Source: Candidatus Zixiibacteriota bacterium (GTDB lineage Bacteria > RBG-13-66-14 > B26-G2 > WVWN01). Taken from it: a DNA stretch of 64,000 nucleotides. Position 1 is the stretch's first letter. The number at the start of each line of letters is the position of its first letter. This document shows positions 23,781-32,169 of the stretch, one piece after another. The DNA lies in assembly GCA_030613505.1 (NCBI GenBank), contig JAUWLW010000002.1:49424-113423 (forward strand), written 5' to 3'. Both the position numbers and the translations under genes were made by a program. Under the pieces are notes generated by a model. It saw only the letters and a list, made by a program, of their open reading frames with translations, did no database searches and had not been told where the DNA came from.

Positions 23781-24887
23781 TTAGTGCGTTTGGGCCAAGG
23801 CCGTCGCGAGCTCCGCCAGCTTGTAGAGTGAGGCGACGGCGATTCTTTCCTCGGTGGTGTGCGGTTTTTCCATGCCGCAGCCGAGGACGACGGCAGCGAT
23901 GCCGCGCTCGTTGAAGACGTTGGCGTCCGAGCCGCCGCCCCCCGCGACGAATTTCGGTTTCAGCCGTACGGCTCGAGCGGCGCGTGAGAACAACGCTACC
24001 GGCGCGGCGTCTTCAGTAAGGTGGTAGGAAAAGTAAGCTTTTTCCCACGTGATGTCGACGTCGCCGCCGAATTCCGCGGCGGCTTTTTTCGCGACGTCGG
24101 TTACGTGGGCGACTTGGGCCGCTAATTTCGAAGCGTCGTGAGAACGTACTTCGCCTTCGATCCGGGCGCTCTCCGACACGATGTTCGTCGCCCGGCCGCC
24201 GGAGATAAGGCCGATGTTGGCCGTGGTTTCGTGGTCTATCCGCCCCAACCGCATGCCGGCTACGGCCGAGGCCGCCATTTGGATGGCGTTGATGCCTTTT
24301 TCGGGCTCTATGCCGGCGTGGGCGGCGCGGCCGCGAAAGGTCGCCTTTACGATTTCCGATCCGGGGGCGGCGTTGACGGCGTACCCGGGCGGTTCCGACG
24401 CGTCGAGGACGAAGGCCGTTTTACTAACTATGGGGCCGTAGTCGGCGTGTTTCGCCCCCAGAAGGCCGATCTCTTCGGCGACGGTGAACAATATCTCGAG
24501 CGGCCGGGGCTTAATTAGGCCGTCGGCGACTTCGGCCAACTCGAGCAGCACGGCGACCGCGGCGCGGTCGTCGGCGCCGAGTATCGTATCGCCCTTACTG
24601 TAGACGTAGCCGTTCCTGACCCGGGGCTGAACGCCGACGCACGGCTCAACCGTGTCCAGATGCGCCACCAGTAGAATGGGTTCCCCCCGGCCGTCTATTT
24701 TTACGAGTACGTTGCCGGCGTCGCCGCCTATGGCGTCGCCCGCGCCGTCTTCGGCGACGGGTATATTGCCGTCGAGCCGTTCTAAGATATAATCGGCTAC
24801 GTCGCGTTCCCTTTTGCCCGGGCCGTAGAGAGCGGCGAGTTCTTTAAACGTCCGGAGGAGTTTGCGCCGGTTTATCTTGGCTGCCAT
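23781..24887 (-). CDS. M20-family metallopeptidase (PepT-like)
   Basis: A 368-residue cytoplasmic peptidase. The two-zinc site is visible: AHLDTV (His, Asp), GADDRAAVA (bridging Asp), EEIGLLGAK (catalytic Glu and ligand), VLDASEPPG and the late GMEKPHTTEERI (His). The insert AAHAGIEPEKGINAIQMAA belongs to the dimerisation domain. The overall pattern is closest to PepT-like tripeptidases, but other M20 specificities are possible. It is the last gene of a minus-strand run, 3 nt after the NHL-propeller gene. Confidence 0.9.
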   Translation of the reverse strand: MAAKINRRKLLRTFKELAALYGPGKRERDVADYILERLDGNIPVAEDGAGDAIGGDAGNVLVKIDGRGEPILLVAHLDTVEPCVGVQPRVRNGYVYSKGDTILGADDRAAVAVLLELAEVADGLIKPRPLEILFTVAEEIGLLGAKHADYGPIVSKTAFVLDASEPPGYAVNAAPGSEIVKATFRGRAAHAGIEPEKGINAIQMAASAVAGMRLGRIDHETTANIGLISGGRATNIVSESARIEGEVRSHDASKLAAQVAHVTDVAKKAAAEFGGDVDITWEKAYFSYHLTEDAAPVALFSRAARAVRLKPKFVAGGGGSDANVFNERGIAAVVLGCGMEKPHTTEERIAVASLYKLAELATALAQTH

Positions 24888-24890
24888 AAC

Positions 24891-25934
24891 TCAGTTTTCG
24901 CTCCAAACGGCCAGCGCCGCGGGGCCGCTAAACCCCGAAATCGTATTTACTAGTTTTCCGTCGCGGTCGTATATTTTTACGTTACCGCCGCCCATCTCGG
25001 CGACGCATATCCGGCCGGTCTTCTCGTCGACGAAGACGTCCTCGGGGTGGGCGAGGCCGGACACGACGAAGGTCGCTACAGCGGCGTAATTTTTATGCGT
25101 ACCCGTTACGCCCCGCGGCAAAGCCACAAGTAAGCCTTTGCCCGTATCCACGACGTACACCACTTTCGCCGTCTCGGCCACGGCCAGGGCGACCGGCGCG
25201 TCGAAACCCTCTACCGACGCGAGCTCGGCGGCGTTGACGGAGAGCCGAACGACGCGTCCTTCCACGCGGCTGCTAGCCCAACCTTTGCCGTCGGCGTCCG
25301 CCGCGACCGCCCACGGGTTTTCCATACCCGTGAAGCGCCCTACCTCCACCGTCCTGACCGAGATATTACCTGTCGCCGTCGCCGCCACTTTCACGACGGC
25401 GTCGTTACCTTCGTCCGCTACCCACACGTCGCCGGCGGCGGGGTCGGCCGAAATGCCGCGCGGGTACTTAAAACCCGAGACCTTGGCCAGTACGTTGCCG
25501 TCGGCGTCGAGGCGCAATACGCGGTTGTTGCCGCGGTCCGAGATCCAACATTCGGCGGACGATTGAGATACCGAGAGGTCCGCGGCGTTGAGAACGAGGG
25601 CTTCCACCTCCGGGTCGGGAGAAGCGTAGAGCGGGTTGCCGCCGGCGTCGAACTTCCGGATCCGGTTAGTGTAGAAGTCGCATACCCACGCCGCGCCGTC
25701 TTTCGCGTATACGTCTATGGCGTTGGGCTTGCTGAAGATGCCCGGGCCGCCGACGAATTTGAGGAGGTTTCCCGTGTCGTCGTATATGACTACTTCTGAG
25801 TCCGGTTGGTCGGCGATCCAAATCCTCGTACCGGCGATTGGGCCGCCGTTGCCTTCCGTGTCCGGGCCGCAGCCGGCCAGGACGCCGGCTAAGGTCAGGA
25901 CAGCGGCGCAGAGTATCAATTTTTTCGAAAGCAT
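24891..25934 (-). CDS. NHL-repeat beta-propeller lipoprotein
   Basis: A 347-residue lipoprotein. LTLAGVLAGC is the lipobox, with Cys22 as the likely acylated residue. The rest is a series of about six propeller blades with NHL-type cores: GIFSKPNAIDVYAKDGAAWVCDFYTNRIRKFD, ECWISDRGNNRVLRLDADGNV, YPRGISADPAAGDVWVADEGNDAVVKV and GLAHPEDVFVDEKTGRICVAEMGGGNVKIYDRDGKL. Such propellers bind ligands or act as scaffolds in the envelope; no catalytic residues are evident. An AAGGA box precedes ATG. The gene is 94 nt downstream of the UMF1 transporter and 3 nt upstream of the peptidase. Confidence 0.85.
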   Translation of the reverse strand: MLSKKLILCAAVLTLAGVLAGCGPDTEGNGGPIAGTRIWIADQPDSEVVIYDDTGNLLKFVGGPGIFSKPNAIDVYAKDGAAWVCDFYTNRIRKFDAGGNPLYASPDPEVEALVLNAADLSVSQSSAECWISDRGNNRVLRLDADGNVLAKVSGFKYPRGISADPAAGDVWVADEGNDAVVKVAATATGNISVRTVEVGRFTGMENPWAVAADADGKGWASSRVEGRVVRLSVNAAELASVEGFDAPVALAVAETAKVVYVVDTGKGLLVALPRGVTGTHKNYAAVATFVVSGLAHPEDVFVDEKTGRICVAEMGGGNVKIYDRDGKLVNTISGFSGPAALAVWSEN

Positions 25935-26028
25935 TTTTTATCCTTCTATGCGCGTAGATTAACCGCGACTTTTTAATGGTGAGACTTAAATTACGATCCC
26001 GGCTAACGATAATATACGTCGCCGCTTT

Positions 26029-27327
26029 TCACAATACGGCTTTCGCCGCGCCCGGCTTTGGGGGCGATTTAATTGAGGCGAATACAAAGGCCGCGGCGAC
26101 TTCCAACACCGCGAGGGAAGCGACGGCGAGGCGGTACTTCCCGACGGGCCACGCCGCGGCGAAATATACGATTGTGCCCCACAATAGCGGCCCGATTATG
26201 GCGGCGACGCGGCTGGAGAGCGAGTACAAACCGAAAAATTCTCCTTGTTCGTGCTCGCCGACCAGGCTGGCCAAAAAAGGCCTGGCCGCGGTCCAGGTGA
26301 AACCCAGGCCCACGCCCACCAACGCGCCGCCGACCCAAAATAGAACAGGGTGATTTGCGACAGCGATAAAGATAAAAGTCGCCGCCCAACCCACAGCCGT
26401 CGCGATGGTCGTCTTGCGGGGGCCCCACCGGTCCGTTACGAACCCCGCGACCGCTGCCCCCGCTACCGCGAACGTCGTCGCGACGATGAAAAACGGGATC
26501 TTGGCGGCGTCGGGCATGCCGAAGACGACGTTGGCGTACACCGCCATGAAGATTATCGCCGTAGCCACCGGGTCCTGTAGGAGTACGTTTCCGATCAAGA
26601 ACCTAAATACGTCGGGCCGTTCGCGCGCCCGTTTGAACGTATTTACGACTTTACGCAGACCCCACCACGCGGACCGGCGTTCCGCCCCCGCCGCGGCTTC
26701 TTTTACCAAAAGGAAGGTCGGTATCGAAAAAATCAGGAATATAAGAGCGGTCGGTACAAAAGCCGACGTCCGGCCCTCCGCGAAGCCCGGTATCCACCCT
26801 TTGACGAACGGCCACACGAGTAGAAGGCCGGCGATGGCGCCGACGTACCCCAACGCCGTCCCGAGCCCAGAGACGCGGCCGATTTGCCCGCGCGGCGCCG
26901 CGCCGCGAAGAAGCGCGTTGTAGAACGTCTGGCCACCGATGTAAAAGTAGTTAGCCAGCGCAAACGCGGCGAGTGCCAATACCCCTTTCCAGTAGATAGG
27001 GCGGATAAACGTTGCGACGTTGCCTATGGTTATCGTGAAGGCGACGCAGGCGCCGGTATAGACGAGTAGGCAGCGCAGCCGGTTTTTACGCGCGTCGGCG
27101 AGCGCGCCCAGCGCGGGCATCGTCAAGCCTACCGCCACCATCGACGCGGCGTAAGCTATGCTGTACGATATGTCCTCGAACCCCAGGTCTACGATTATCC
27201 ACTGGGCGAAGTACATCGTTATGATGTTCATCGAGAAGATCGTGTTGGCGAAGTCGTACGTCGCCCACGCCCACGCTCGCCTGGGGAGCGAGAGGTATAA
27301 CGCGTCGGCTATGCGGCGCCAAAACAT
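26029..27327 (-). CDS. UMF1/Atg22-like MFS transporter
   Basis: A 432-residue membrane transporter. The start is ATG 27327, 2 nt after the hutI stop. An upstream in-frame extension to 27612 is Arg-rich and only mirrors hutI, so it is rejected. AWATYDFANTIFSMNIITMYFAQWI is the classic UMF1/Atg22 opening, and GALADARKNRLRCLLVYTG and FVTDRWGPRKTTI are MFS loops. Atg22 relatives export amino acids from the vacuole in yeast; bacterial substrates are mostly unknown. Being coupled to hutI and an aminopeptidase, transport of amino acids or peptides is a fair guess, but only that. Confidence 0.87.
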   Translation of the reverse strand: MFWRRIADALYLSLPRRAWAWATYDFANTIFSMNIITMYFAQWIIVDLGFEDISYSIAYAASMVAVGLTMPALGALADARKNRLRCLLVYTGACVAFTITIGNVATFIRPIYWKGVLALAAFALANYFYIGGQTFYNALLRGAAPRGQIGRVSGLGTALGYVGAIAGLLLVWPFVKGWIPGFAEGRTSAFVPTALIFLIFSIPTFLLVKEAAAGAERRSAWWGLRKVVNTFKRARERPDVFRFLIGNVLLQDPVATAIIFMAVYANVVFGMPDAAKIPFFIVATTFAVAGAAVAGFVTDRWGPRKTTIATAVGWAATFIFIAVANHPVLFWVGGALVGVGLGFTWTAARPFLASLVGEHEQGEFFGLYSLSSRVAAIIGPLLWGTIVYFAAAWPVGKYRLAVASLAVLEVAAAFVFASIKSPPKPGAAKAVL

Positions 27328-27329
27328 TT

Positions 27330-28595
27330 TTAAGGATTGAAACGAGGCGGGGCGTCGCGGTATACGACTTTTCCGTCCGCGACCGTGGCCCAGGCGCGCG
27401 TAGGTCCCCAGTCGTAGAATAGTTCGTCGACGTCGGCCGCGTCGAAGACGGCGACGTCCGCGGCCTTGCCCGGCTCGAGGGAACCGAGCCGGTCCGCGCG
27501 CCCCAGCGAATAGGCCGCGTTTATAGTAACGGCGTGGAGCATCTCGGTCGGCGTCATCTTCAAATAAGTCGTCCCGGGCGTGAGTATCGTGCGCAGCGAC
27601 GCGGCGTGGCACGAGCCCGGGTTGTGGTCGCTCGCGACCGCTACCAACGCGCCGGCATCTATCAGTTTCCGCGCCGGCGCGAAATGGCTCGAGCCCAGGA
27701 AGACGGTCGTCCCGGGAAGCAAAACCGCCACCGTATCCGAGCCGGCCAACGCGTCAATCCCGGCCGTCGTCACGACCGCCAGGTGGTCGACGGACGCCGC
27801 GCCCATCTCGACGGCCAACTCCGTGCCGCCCAGGGGCTCGAATTCGTCGGCGTGGAGGCGCAGCTTCAGGCCGGCGTCGCGGGCCGCGGCGAGGACGGCA
27901 CGCGTCTCGTCGACGTTGAAGGCGCCGCGGTCGCAGAAGACGTCGGCATATTCGGCGAGGCCTTCCGCGGTTACGGCTGGAATCATTTCGTCTGTCAATA
28001 ACGCGACGAAGTCGTCGCGGCGGTCTGCGTACTCGGACGGTATCGCGTGGGCCCCCAGGAAGGTGGGGATAATTTTTAGCGGGAGTTCTTTACCCAAACG
28101 CGCCGCGGCCCGGAGCATTTTGAGTTCGTCCTCGGTCGTCAGGCCGTAGCCGCTCTTTACTTCCGCGGCCGTGGTCCCGTGGCTTAAAAATACTTCGGCA
28201 CGGCGGCGGGCCGACGATAGGAGGTCGTCTTCGCTCGCGGCACGCGTATCTCGGACCGTGGCGTGGATGCCGCCGCCGCCCTCGAATATCTCCAAGTAAG
28301 AAGCGCCGGCCAGGCGGCGTTCGTACTCGTCGGCCCGGGAGCCGCCGTAAACCAGGTGGGTGTGGCAGTCGACCAGGCCCGGGGTGACGAGGCGGCCGCC
28401 GCAGTCGAGGACTTCGCAATCGGCGCCCGCTAGCTTCTCGACGTCGGTCCGGGGCCCGGCGGCGACTATAAGGCCGTCCCGCGCGAGCAGCGCGTCGCCC
28501 GCGGCAACCGTCTTTTCGGCCAGCGCGGCGCCGCGCCTCGGCCCGCCCGCCGCTGTGAATATCTGGCCGGCGTTATATATTAACAATTCGCCCAT
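27330..28595 (-). CDS. hutI: Imidazolonepropionase
   Basis: Hydrolyses 4-imidazolone-5-propanoate to N-formimino-L-glutamate in histidine degradation (EC 3.5.2.7). The 421 residues fit the family. Visible are the metal-binding VDCHTHLVYGGSRADEYERRLAGASY, the substrate region GGGIHATVRDTR, EVKSGYGLTTEDELKMLRAA, HADEFEPLGGTELAVEMGAASVDHL and the Asp-containing ASDHNPGS. The gene lies 2 nt after the M29-like aminopeptidase and 2 nt before the transporter. No hutH, hutU or hutG is in this window, so the rest of the pathway must be elsewhere or absent. Confidence 0.95.
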   Translation of the reverse strand: MGELLIYNAGQIFTAAGGPRRGAALAEKTVAAGDALLARDGLIVAAGPRTDVEKLAGADCEVLDCGGRLVTPGLVDCHTHLVYGGSRADEYERRLAGASYLEIFEGGGGIHATVRDTRAASEDDLLSSARRRAEVFLSHGTTAAEVKSGYGLTTEDELKMLRAAARLGKELPLKIIPTFLGAHAIPSEYADRRDDFVALLTDEMIPAVTAEGLAEYADVFCDRGAFNVDETRAVLAAARDAGLKLRLHADEFEPLGGTELAVEMGAASVDHLAVVTTAGIDALAGSDTVAVLLPGTTVFLGSSHFAPARKLIDAGALVAVASDHNPGSCHAASLRTILTPGTTYLKMTPTEMLHAVTINAAYSLGRADRLGSLEPGKAADVAVFDAADVDELFYDWGPTRAWATVADGKVVYRDAPPRFNP

Positions 28596-28597
28596 CG

Positions 28598-29560
28598 TTA
28601 GAAGTTGGGTACGCCCTCCTCCAATATGGTCGCGCCGCCGTCGGTGACGAGCGTCGGCGACAGGATTACGCCGTCGACGTGCACGGCGACGTCGTTGGCG
28701 CCGCCGAAGCCGACGTTGTTTCCGAGCGCGAGGTGGACAGTGCCGGCGATTTTTTCGTCCTCCAGGACTACGCCCGTGAGTTGGGCCGTGGGGTGGGTGC
28801 CGATGCCTATTTCGGCCAGTACCCTTCCGCCCTTGCCGAAGGGCTCGAGCAAAGCGCGGAGGGCGTCGGCCTTCTCGCCGCCCTCGATAAACGTCGCGAC
28901 GCCGTCCTCGAAGGTAATTCTAATCGGTTCGGTCATAAGGCCCAGGCCGGCGAACGAGCCGTCGAATACCGCCACGCCCGTGCTGCCTTCCGAGGCCGGC
29001 CCCGCGCATACTTCGCCCGCCGGTAAGTTGCCGAAATCGCCCGGGTCGTAGTACGTGCCGGTATCGGCGAAGTATTCGAGGTCCGTGGCGTTAATCGTCA
29101 TGTCTGTCCCGGCCGGCGACGTAAGGCGGAAGTGTTTTACGCCCGCGAGCGAATCGGCCAGTTTACGGCTTCGGGCGGCGACGTCGCGGTAGTCGACGGC
29201 CATCGTGCGGACCATTATGTCTTCGGTTATGCCGGGCATGGACGCGCAGCGGGCGCCCGCTTTGCTGGCGGCCTTGCGGGCGCGGGTGTGCGACAACGAA
29301 GCTTTCGTCGCCAGCAATAAAACTTGGCTCTCACGCATAAGGGCCGCGACCGGCTCCGGCGGCTCCTCACCGCTGACGCGCCGAGGTTTCATAATATTGA
29401 GTATTGGGTCCGCCCCCAGTTCGCCCGCTTCGCGCGCCAACGCTTCGCCTACGGCGCGGACGACGTCGTCGGTTACGACCGTTACGACCTCGCCGGCGCG
29501 GACGCCCATGCAATCCGACAGCGTGCGTCGCGCGGCATCCTTCAAGTTGAAGTTACCCAT
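28598..29560 (-). CDS. M29-like aminopeptidase
   Basis: A 320-residue soluble protein resembling the thermophilic aminopeptidase (M29, AmpS/aminopeptidase T) family. MRESQVLLLATKASLSHTRARKAASKAGAR in the N-terminal domain and LPAGEVCAGPASEGSTGVAVFDGSFAGLG, EIGIGTHPTAQLTGVVLEDEKIAGTVHLALGNNVGFGGANDVAVHVDG in the C-terminal domain hold the expected Glu, His and Asp metal ligands. It has a strong GGAGG before ATG 29560. It is 19 nt downstream of the sulfatase-like gene and 2 nt upstream of hutI. Together with hutI and the UMF1 transporter it suggests peptide or amino-acid catabolism. Confidence 0.85.
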   Translation of the reverse strand: MGNFNLKDAARRTLSDCMGVRAGEVVTVVTDDVVRAVGEALAREAGELGADPILNIMKPRRVSGEEPPEPVAALMRESQVLLLATKASLSHTRARKAASKAGARCASMPGITEDIMVRTMAVDYRDVAARSRKLADSLAGVKHFRLTSPAGTDMTINATDLEYFADTGTYYDPGDFGNLPAGEVCAGPASEGSTGVAVFDGSFAGLGLMTEPIRITFEDGVATFIEGGEKADALRALLEPFGKGGRVLAEIGIGTHPTAQLTGVVLEDEKIAGTVHLALGNNVGFGGANDVAVHVDGVILSPTLVTDGGATILEEGVPNF

Positions 29561-29579
29561 ATCGTTCCTCCGGCCGGGC

Positions 29580-31373
29580 TTATAGGTACCCTAGGCTGTG
29601 CAGTTTCTTCATCATATCGGCGTCGGCGGGGGCGCCCGCCGGCAGCGGCGGTTGGGCCGCAAAATGTTCCTCCAGCCGCTTGAGCAGCGCGCGCGTGATA
29701 TCCAAACTGGCCCGCGCCAGATTTTGCGTTTCTCCCGGGTCGGCTTCCAGGTCGTATAGTTCAACCGCGCCGGTGCCGGCGTCGAGGACGAGTTTGTATA
29801 GCGGGCTCGAGCCGTCGGCGCGGGAGATTACCATTCGATAGTTGAGGTCTCCCTCCAACGATTCGCCGAAGACGACGTCGCCGGCCATAAGGGTTGACTC
29901 GTCCCCGCCACGTGCCGGGTCGGAGGAATCAGCCGCGAGATTGTCCAATAAGAAATCGTACAACGTTCCCAGCGCAACCAAGTCATGTTCGATTTTGATT
30001 GCTGCGCGGGTTAGGCCGCCGAACCCGGGCGGCGCGGCGACGAGCAGCGGTACGCGCATGCACGGCTCGTAGACGTAACGGCCGTGGTCGTAGTAATAGT
30101 CATGCTCGCCCAAACTCTCGCCGTGGTCGGCGACGGCGACGACGACCGTATTTTCGCGCAGGCCCAAATCGTGAAGGGCTGCGAGCAGTTGCCCTACGTG
30201 GGCGTCCATAAACGCGACCTCGCCGTCGTATAGTCGGACCTGGGCGCTTTCGGCGTCGGTTAAGCCCCGGTACGCGTCCGGCGGTTCGTACGGCGTATGC
30301 GGGTCGAAGTAATGGACCCACAGGAAGAACGGCCTGTTTACTGGATTTTCGAGCCAACGGATCGCCGGCGGCGTTACTTCGTCGGCGGGGCGTTGGAGGC
30401 GCGCTTTGGCGTCGATAACCCCGAGCGAGCCGGCGAGACGTAGGAAGGTAAGGCGGCTCAACGCGTCGGCCGCGGCGAAGTCGTCGTCGAAAAACTCGAA
30501 TCCCCGAGCGAAACCGAGCTTCGACGAGACGGTGAAAGCCGCGACGACGGCTCCGGTCCGATAGCCGCGGGACCGGAGGACCTCGGCCATAGTAGGCGGG
30601 TCTGCCCCCAGCGGCACGCCGTTTTGGACTACGCCGTTCTCGCGCGGCGTTAGGCCGGTAAGAAGCGCCGCGTGGCTTGGCCCCGTCAGCGGCATGGGGC
30701 AGTACGCACGGGCGAAGGTCACGCTCGAGGCGGCCAAGCGGTCGAGGTTAGGGGTGAGGCCGGGCGGGCCGCCGTACGTGCCCAGGCGGTCGGCGCGGGT
30801 GGTATCCATGGTGATGAGTAATAAGTTTGCGGCGTCTTTGGGGGGCGATGTTTCGGGGGGGCCGAGGCGCAGGCTCGAGCCGGCCGCGGCTACGCTTACG
30901 GCTACGGCGCCGGCGAGAAGTAACGCGAACGCCGCCGCCGGCCAGCGACGGCGGACCTTGATGGGCGGCGCGAACCGCACCAGGAGCCAACATACCGCGA
31001 GCAACGCGGCGTCGGCGCCAAGGCTCGCCGGGTGGAGTTTAGCCGGGAGGACGTTGGCGTTTAAGTAGTACCCGCCGTAGAACAGAAGGGCCGCGGCGAC
31101 GGCGAACGTAACGCCGGCGGTGCGTTCGCCTAGTATAAACCGCCCGGGCCGCGTCCGACGGGCCAGCGCGAATACTAACCCCGCCAGAAGCGCGGCCGCC
31201 CCGGCGAAAGCGAACGCGGCGAGTACGAGTAGGACGACGCCTATCCGTGAAGTCGTCAGCTCAACGTCGAAAGCCGCGAGGGCCGCGGCCTCCCAAGCGC
31301 CGATAAGGCCCCCTGTCAAGGAGGCCCCCAAGGCGAACATAATTATGGACGGTTGGTGCGTACCAGTATTCAT
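29580..31373 (-). CDS. Membrane-anchored sulfatase-like hydrolase/transferase
   Basis: A 597-residue protein with about five membrane segments in residues 1-170 and an extracytoplasmic alkaline-phosphatase-superfamily domain. Metal-binding ITMDTTRADRLGTYGG and HYFDPHTPYEPP, and VVAVADHGESLGEHDYYYDHG, are conserved. The nucleophile region reads LTGPSH (Thr230-His234), where formylglycine sulfatases have Cys-x-Pro-x-Arg. It therefore cannot be matured to formylglycine and probably uses Thr, like phosphoethanolamine or phosphoglycerol transferases and phosphodiesterases. Modification of a surface glycan or lipid fits the neighbouring glycosyltransferase genes. The start is 1 nt after the upstream lipoprotein stop. 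Confidence 0.88.
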   Translation of the reverse strand: MNTGTHQPSIIMFALGASLTGGLIGAWEAAALAAFDVELTTSRIGVVLLVLAAFAFAGAAALLAGLVFALARRTRPGRFILGERTAGVTFAVAAALLFYGGYYLNANVLPAKLHPASLGADAALLAVCWLLVRFAPPIKVRRRWPAAAFALLLAGAVAVSVAAAGSSLRLGPPETSPPKDAANLLLITMDTTRADRLGTYGGPPGLTPNLDRLAASSVTFARAYCPMPLTGPSHAALLTGLTPRENGVVQNGVPLGADPPTMAEVLRSRGYRTGAVVAAFTVSSKLGFARGFEFFDDDFAAADALSRLTFLRLAGSLGVIDAKARLQRPADEVTPPAIRWLENPVNRPFFLWVHYFDPHTPYEPPDAYRGLTDAESAQVRLYDGEVAFMDAHVGQLLAALHDLGLRENTVVVAVADHGESLGEHDYYYDHGRYVYEPCMRVPLLVAAPPGFGGLTRAAIKIEHDLVALGTLYDFLLDNLAADSSDPARGGDESTLMAGDVVFGESLEGDLNYRMVISRADGSSPLYKLVLDAGTGAVELYDLEADPGETQNLARASLDITRALLKRLEEHFAAQPPLPAGAPADADMMKKLHSLGYL

Positions 31374-31374
31374 A

Positions 31375-32109
31375 TTATCCGAACTCCACGTAGAATTCCG
31401 TGGTTACCTTTATAAGTTCGTCGAGCTCCGCCCGGCGCGTTTCCCGGTCGGCCGCTTCGGCGAATTTCTCGACGCCGTCGTAGACTTTATCTTTAAGGTC
31501 GTCGAACTTGTCTTCGCGGCCGCGGGCGGACGGCGGCATCGTCGAGCCGAAGAAGTTTTTTTGCGCCTCGCGCATGTTGGGCATAATGTGCTTCATGTCG
31601 TTGAAGCGCTTCTCGGCGAACGCGAGGTTCATCTCGTCGGCGATCACGAGCAGCCGCACCGCTTCGTCGCCGGCGGTATTTGTATTATTTTTCTCGTGCA
31701 ACACGAGGATTAATTTTTGGGCTTCTAAAATGCTGGCCTTGGCGCCGTCGGAATCGTCGGCGCCCACCTGGCTTTTTATATCGCCCATTATTTTGGTAAG
31801 CGAGGCGATGCGGTCGGCCCACTCGTTGTCGCCCTCCAATTCGTCGGGCGGCTCGTCCGGCCAGGCGTGCATAACTTCGCCGAACGCTTCCTCGCTTTGG
31901 GCCGCGGCTTCGGCCGCCTTCCCTTCATTTGGGGTCAGCGAGACGAAGCGAATGGCTTCCCGGAAAGCGGCGCAACCTTCGTCGAACTTCGCGATATCGG
32001 CCGCGGCGGCGGTCTCGCCGGTGCCCGGCCCTTCGGCCTTTTTCTTGGCGCAACCGAAAGCCAAAACCAGTAGTATTATTATACTTACGTAGACGAGAGC
32101 TTTTTTCAT
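31375..32109 (-). CDS. Helical lipoprotein of unknown function
   Basis: A 244-residue protein whose signal peptide ends in LLVLAFGC (Cys20 as lipid anchor), followed by a charged KKKAEGPGTGETAAA linker. The body is alpha-helical and rich in Ala, Glu and Lys, with stretches such as GKAAEAAAQSEEAFGEVMHAW, KASILEAQKLILVLHE and ARGREDKFDDLKDKVYDGVEKFAEAA. No family is recognised. An AGGAGG box precedes ATG 32109. It lies between GT9 and the sulfatase-like gene in one run and may be an envelope accessory of that run. Confidence 0.8.
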   Translation of the reverse strand: MKKALVYVSIIILLVLAFGCAKKKAEGPGTGETAAAADIAKFDEGCAAFREAIRFVSLTPNEGKAAEAAAQSEEAFGEVMHAWPDEPPDELEGDNEWADRIASLTKIMGDIKSQVGADDSDGAKASILEAQKLILVLHEKNNTNTAGDEAVRLLVIADEMNLAFAEKRFNDMKHIMPNMREAQKNFFGSTMPPSARGREDKFDDLKDKVYDGVEKFAEAADRETRRAELDELIKVTTEFYVEFG

Positions 32110-32169
32110 TTCGTCCTCCTGTTAAACTTTTAGCCGAAGCTGTAGCGCCGGAACGTTCGTGGCGTGAAT

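Noticed and set aside
27328..27612. Upstream in-frame extension of the UMF1-like transporter
   Set aside because: It is Arg/Gly-rich and overlaps hutI in another frame; the ATG at 27327 fits both the family start and the operon spacing.
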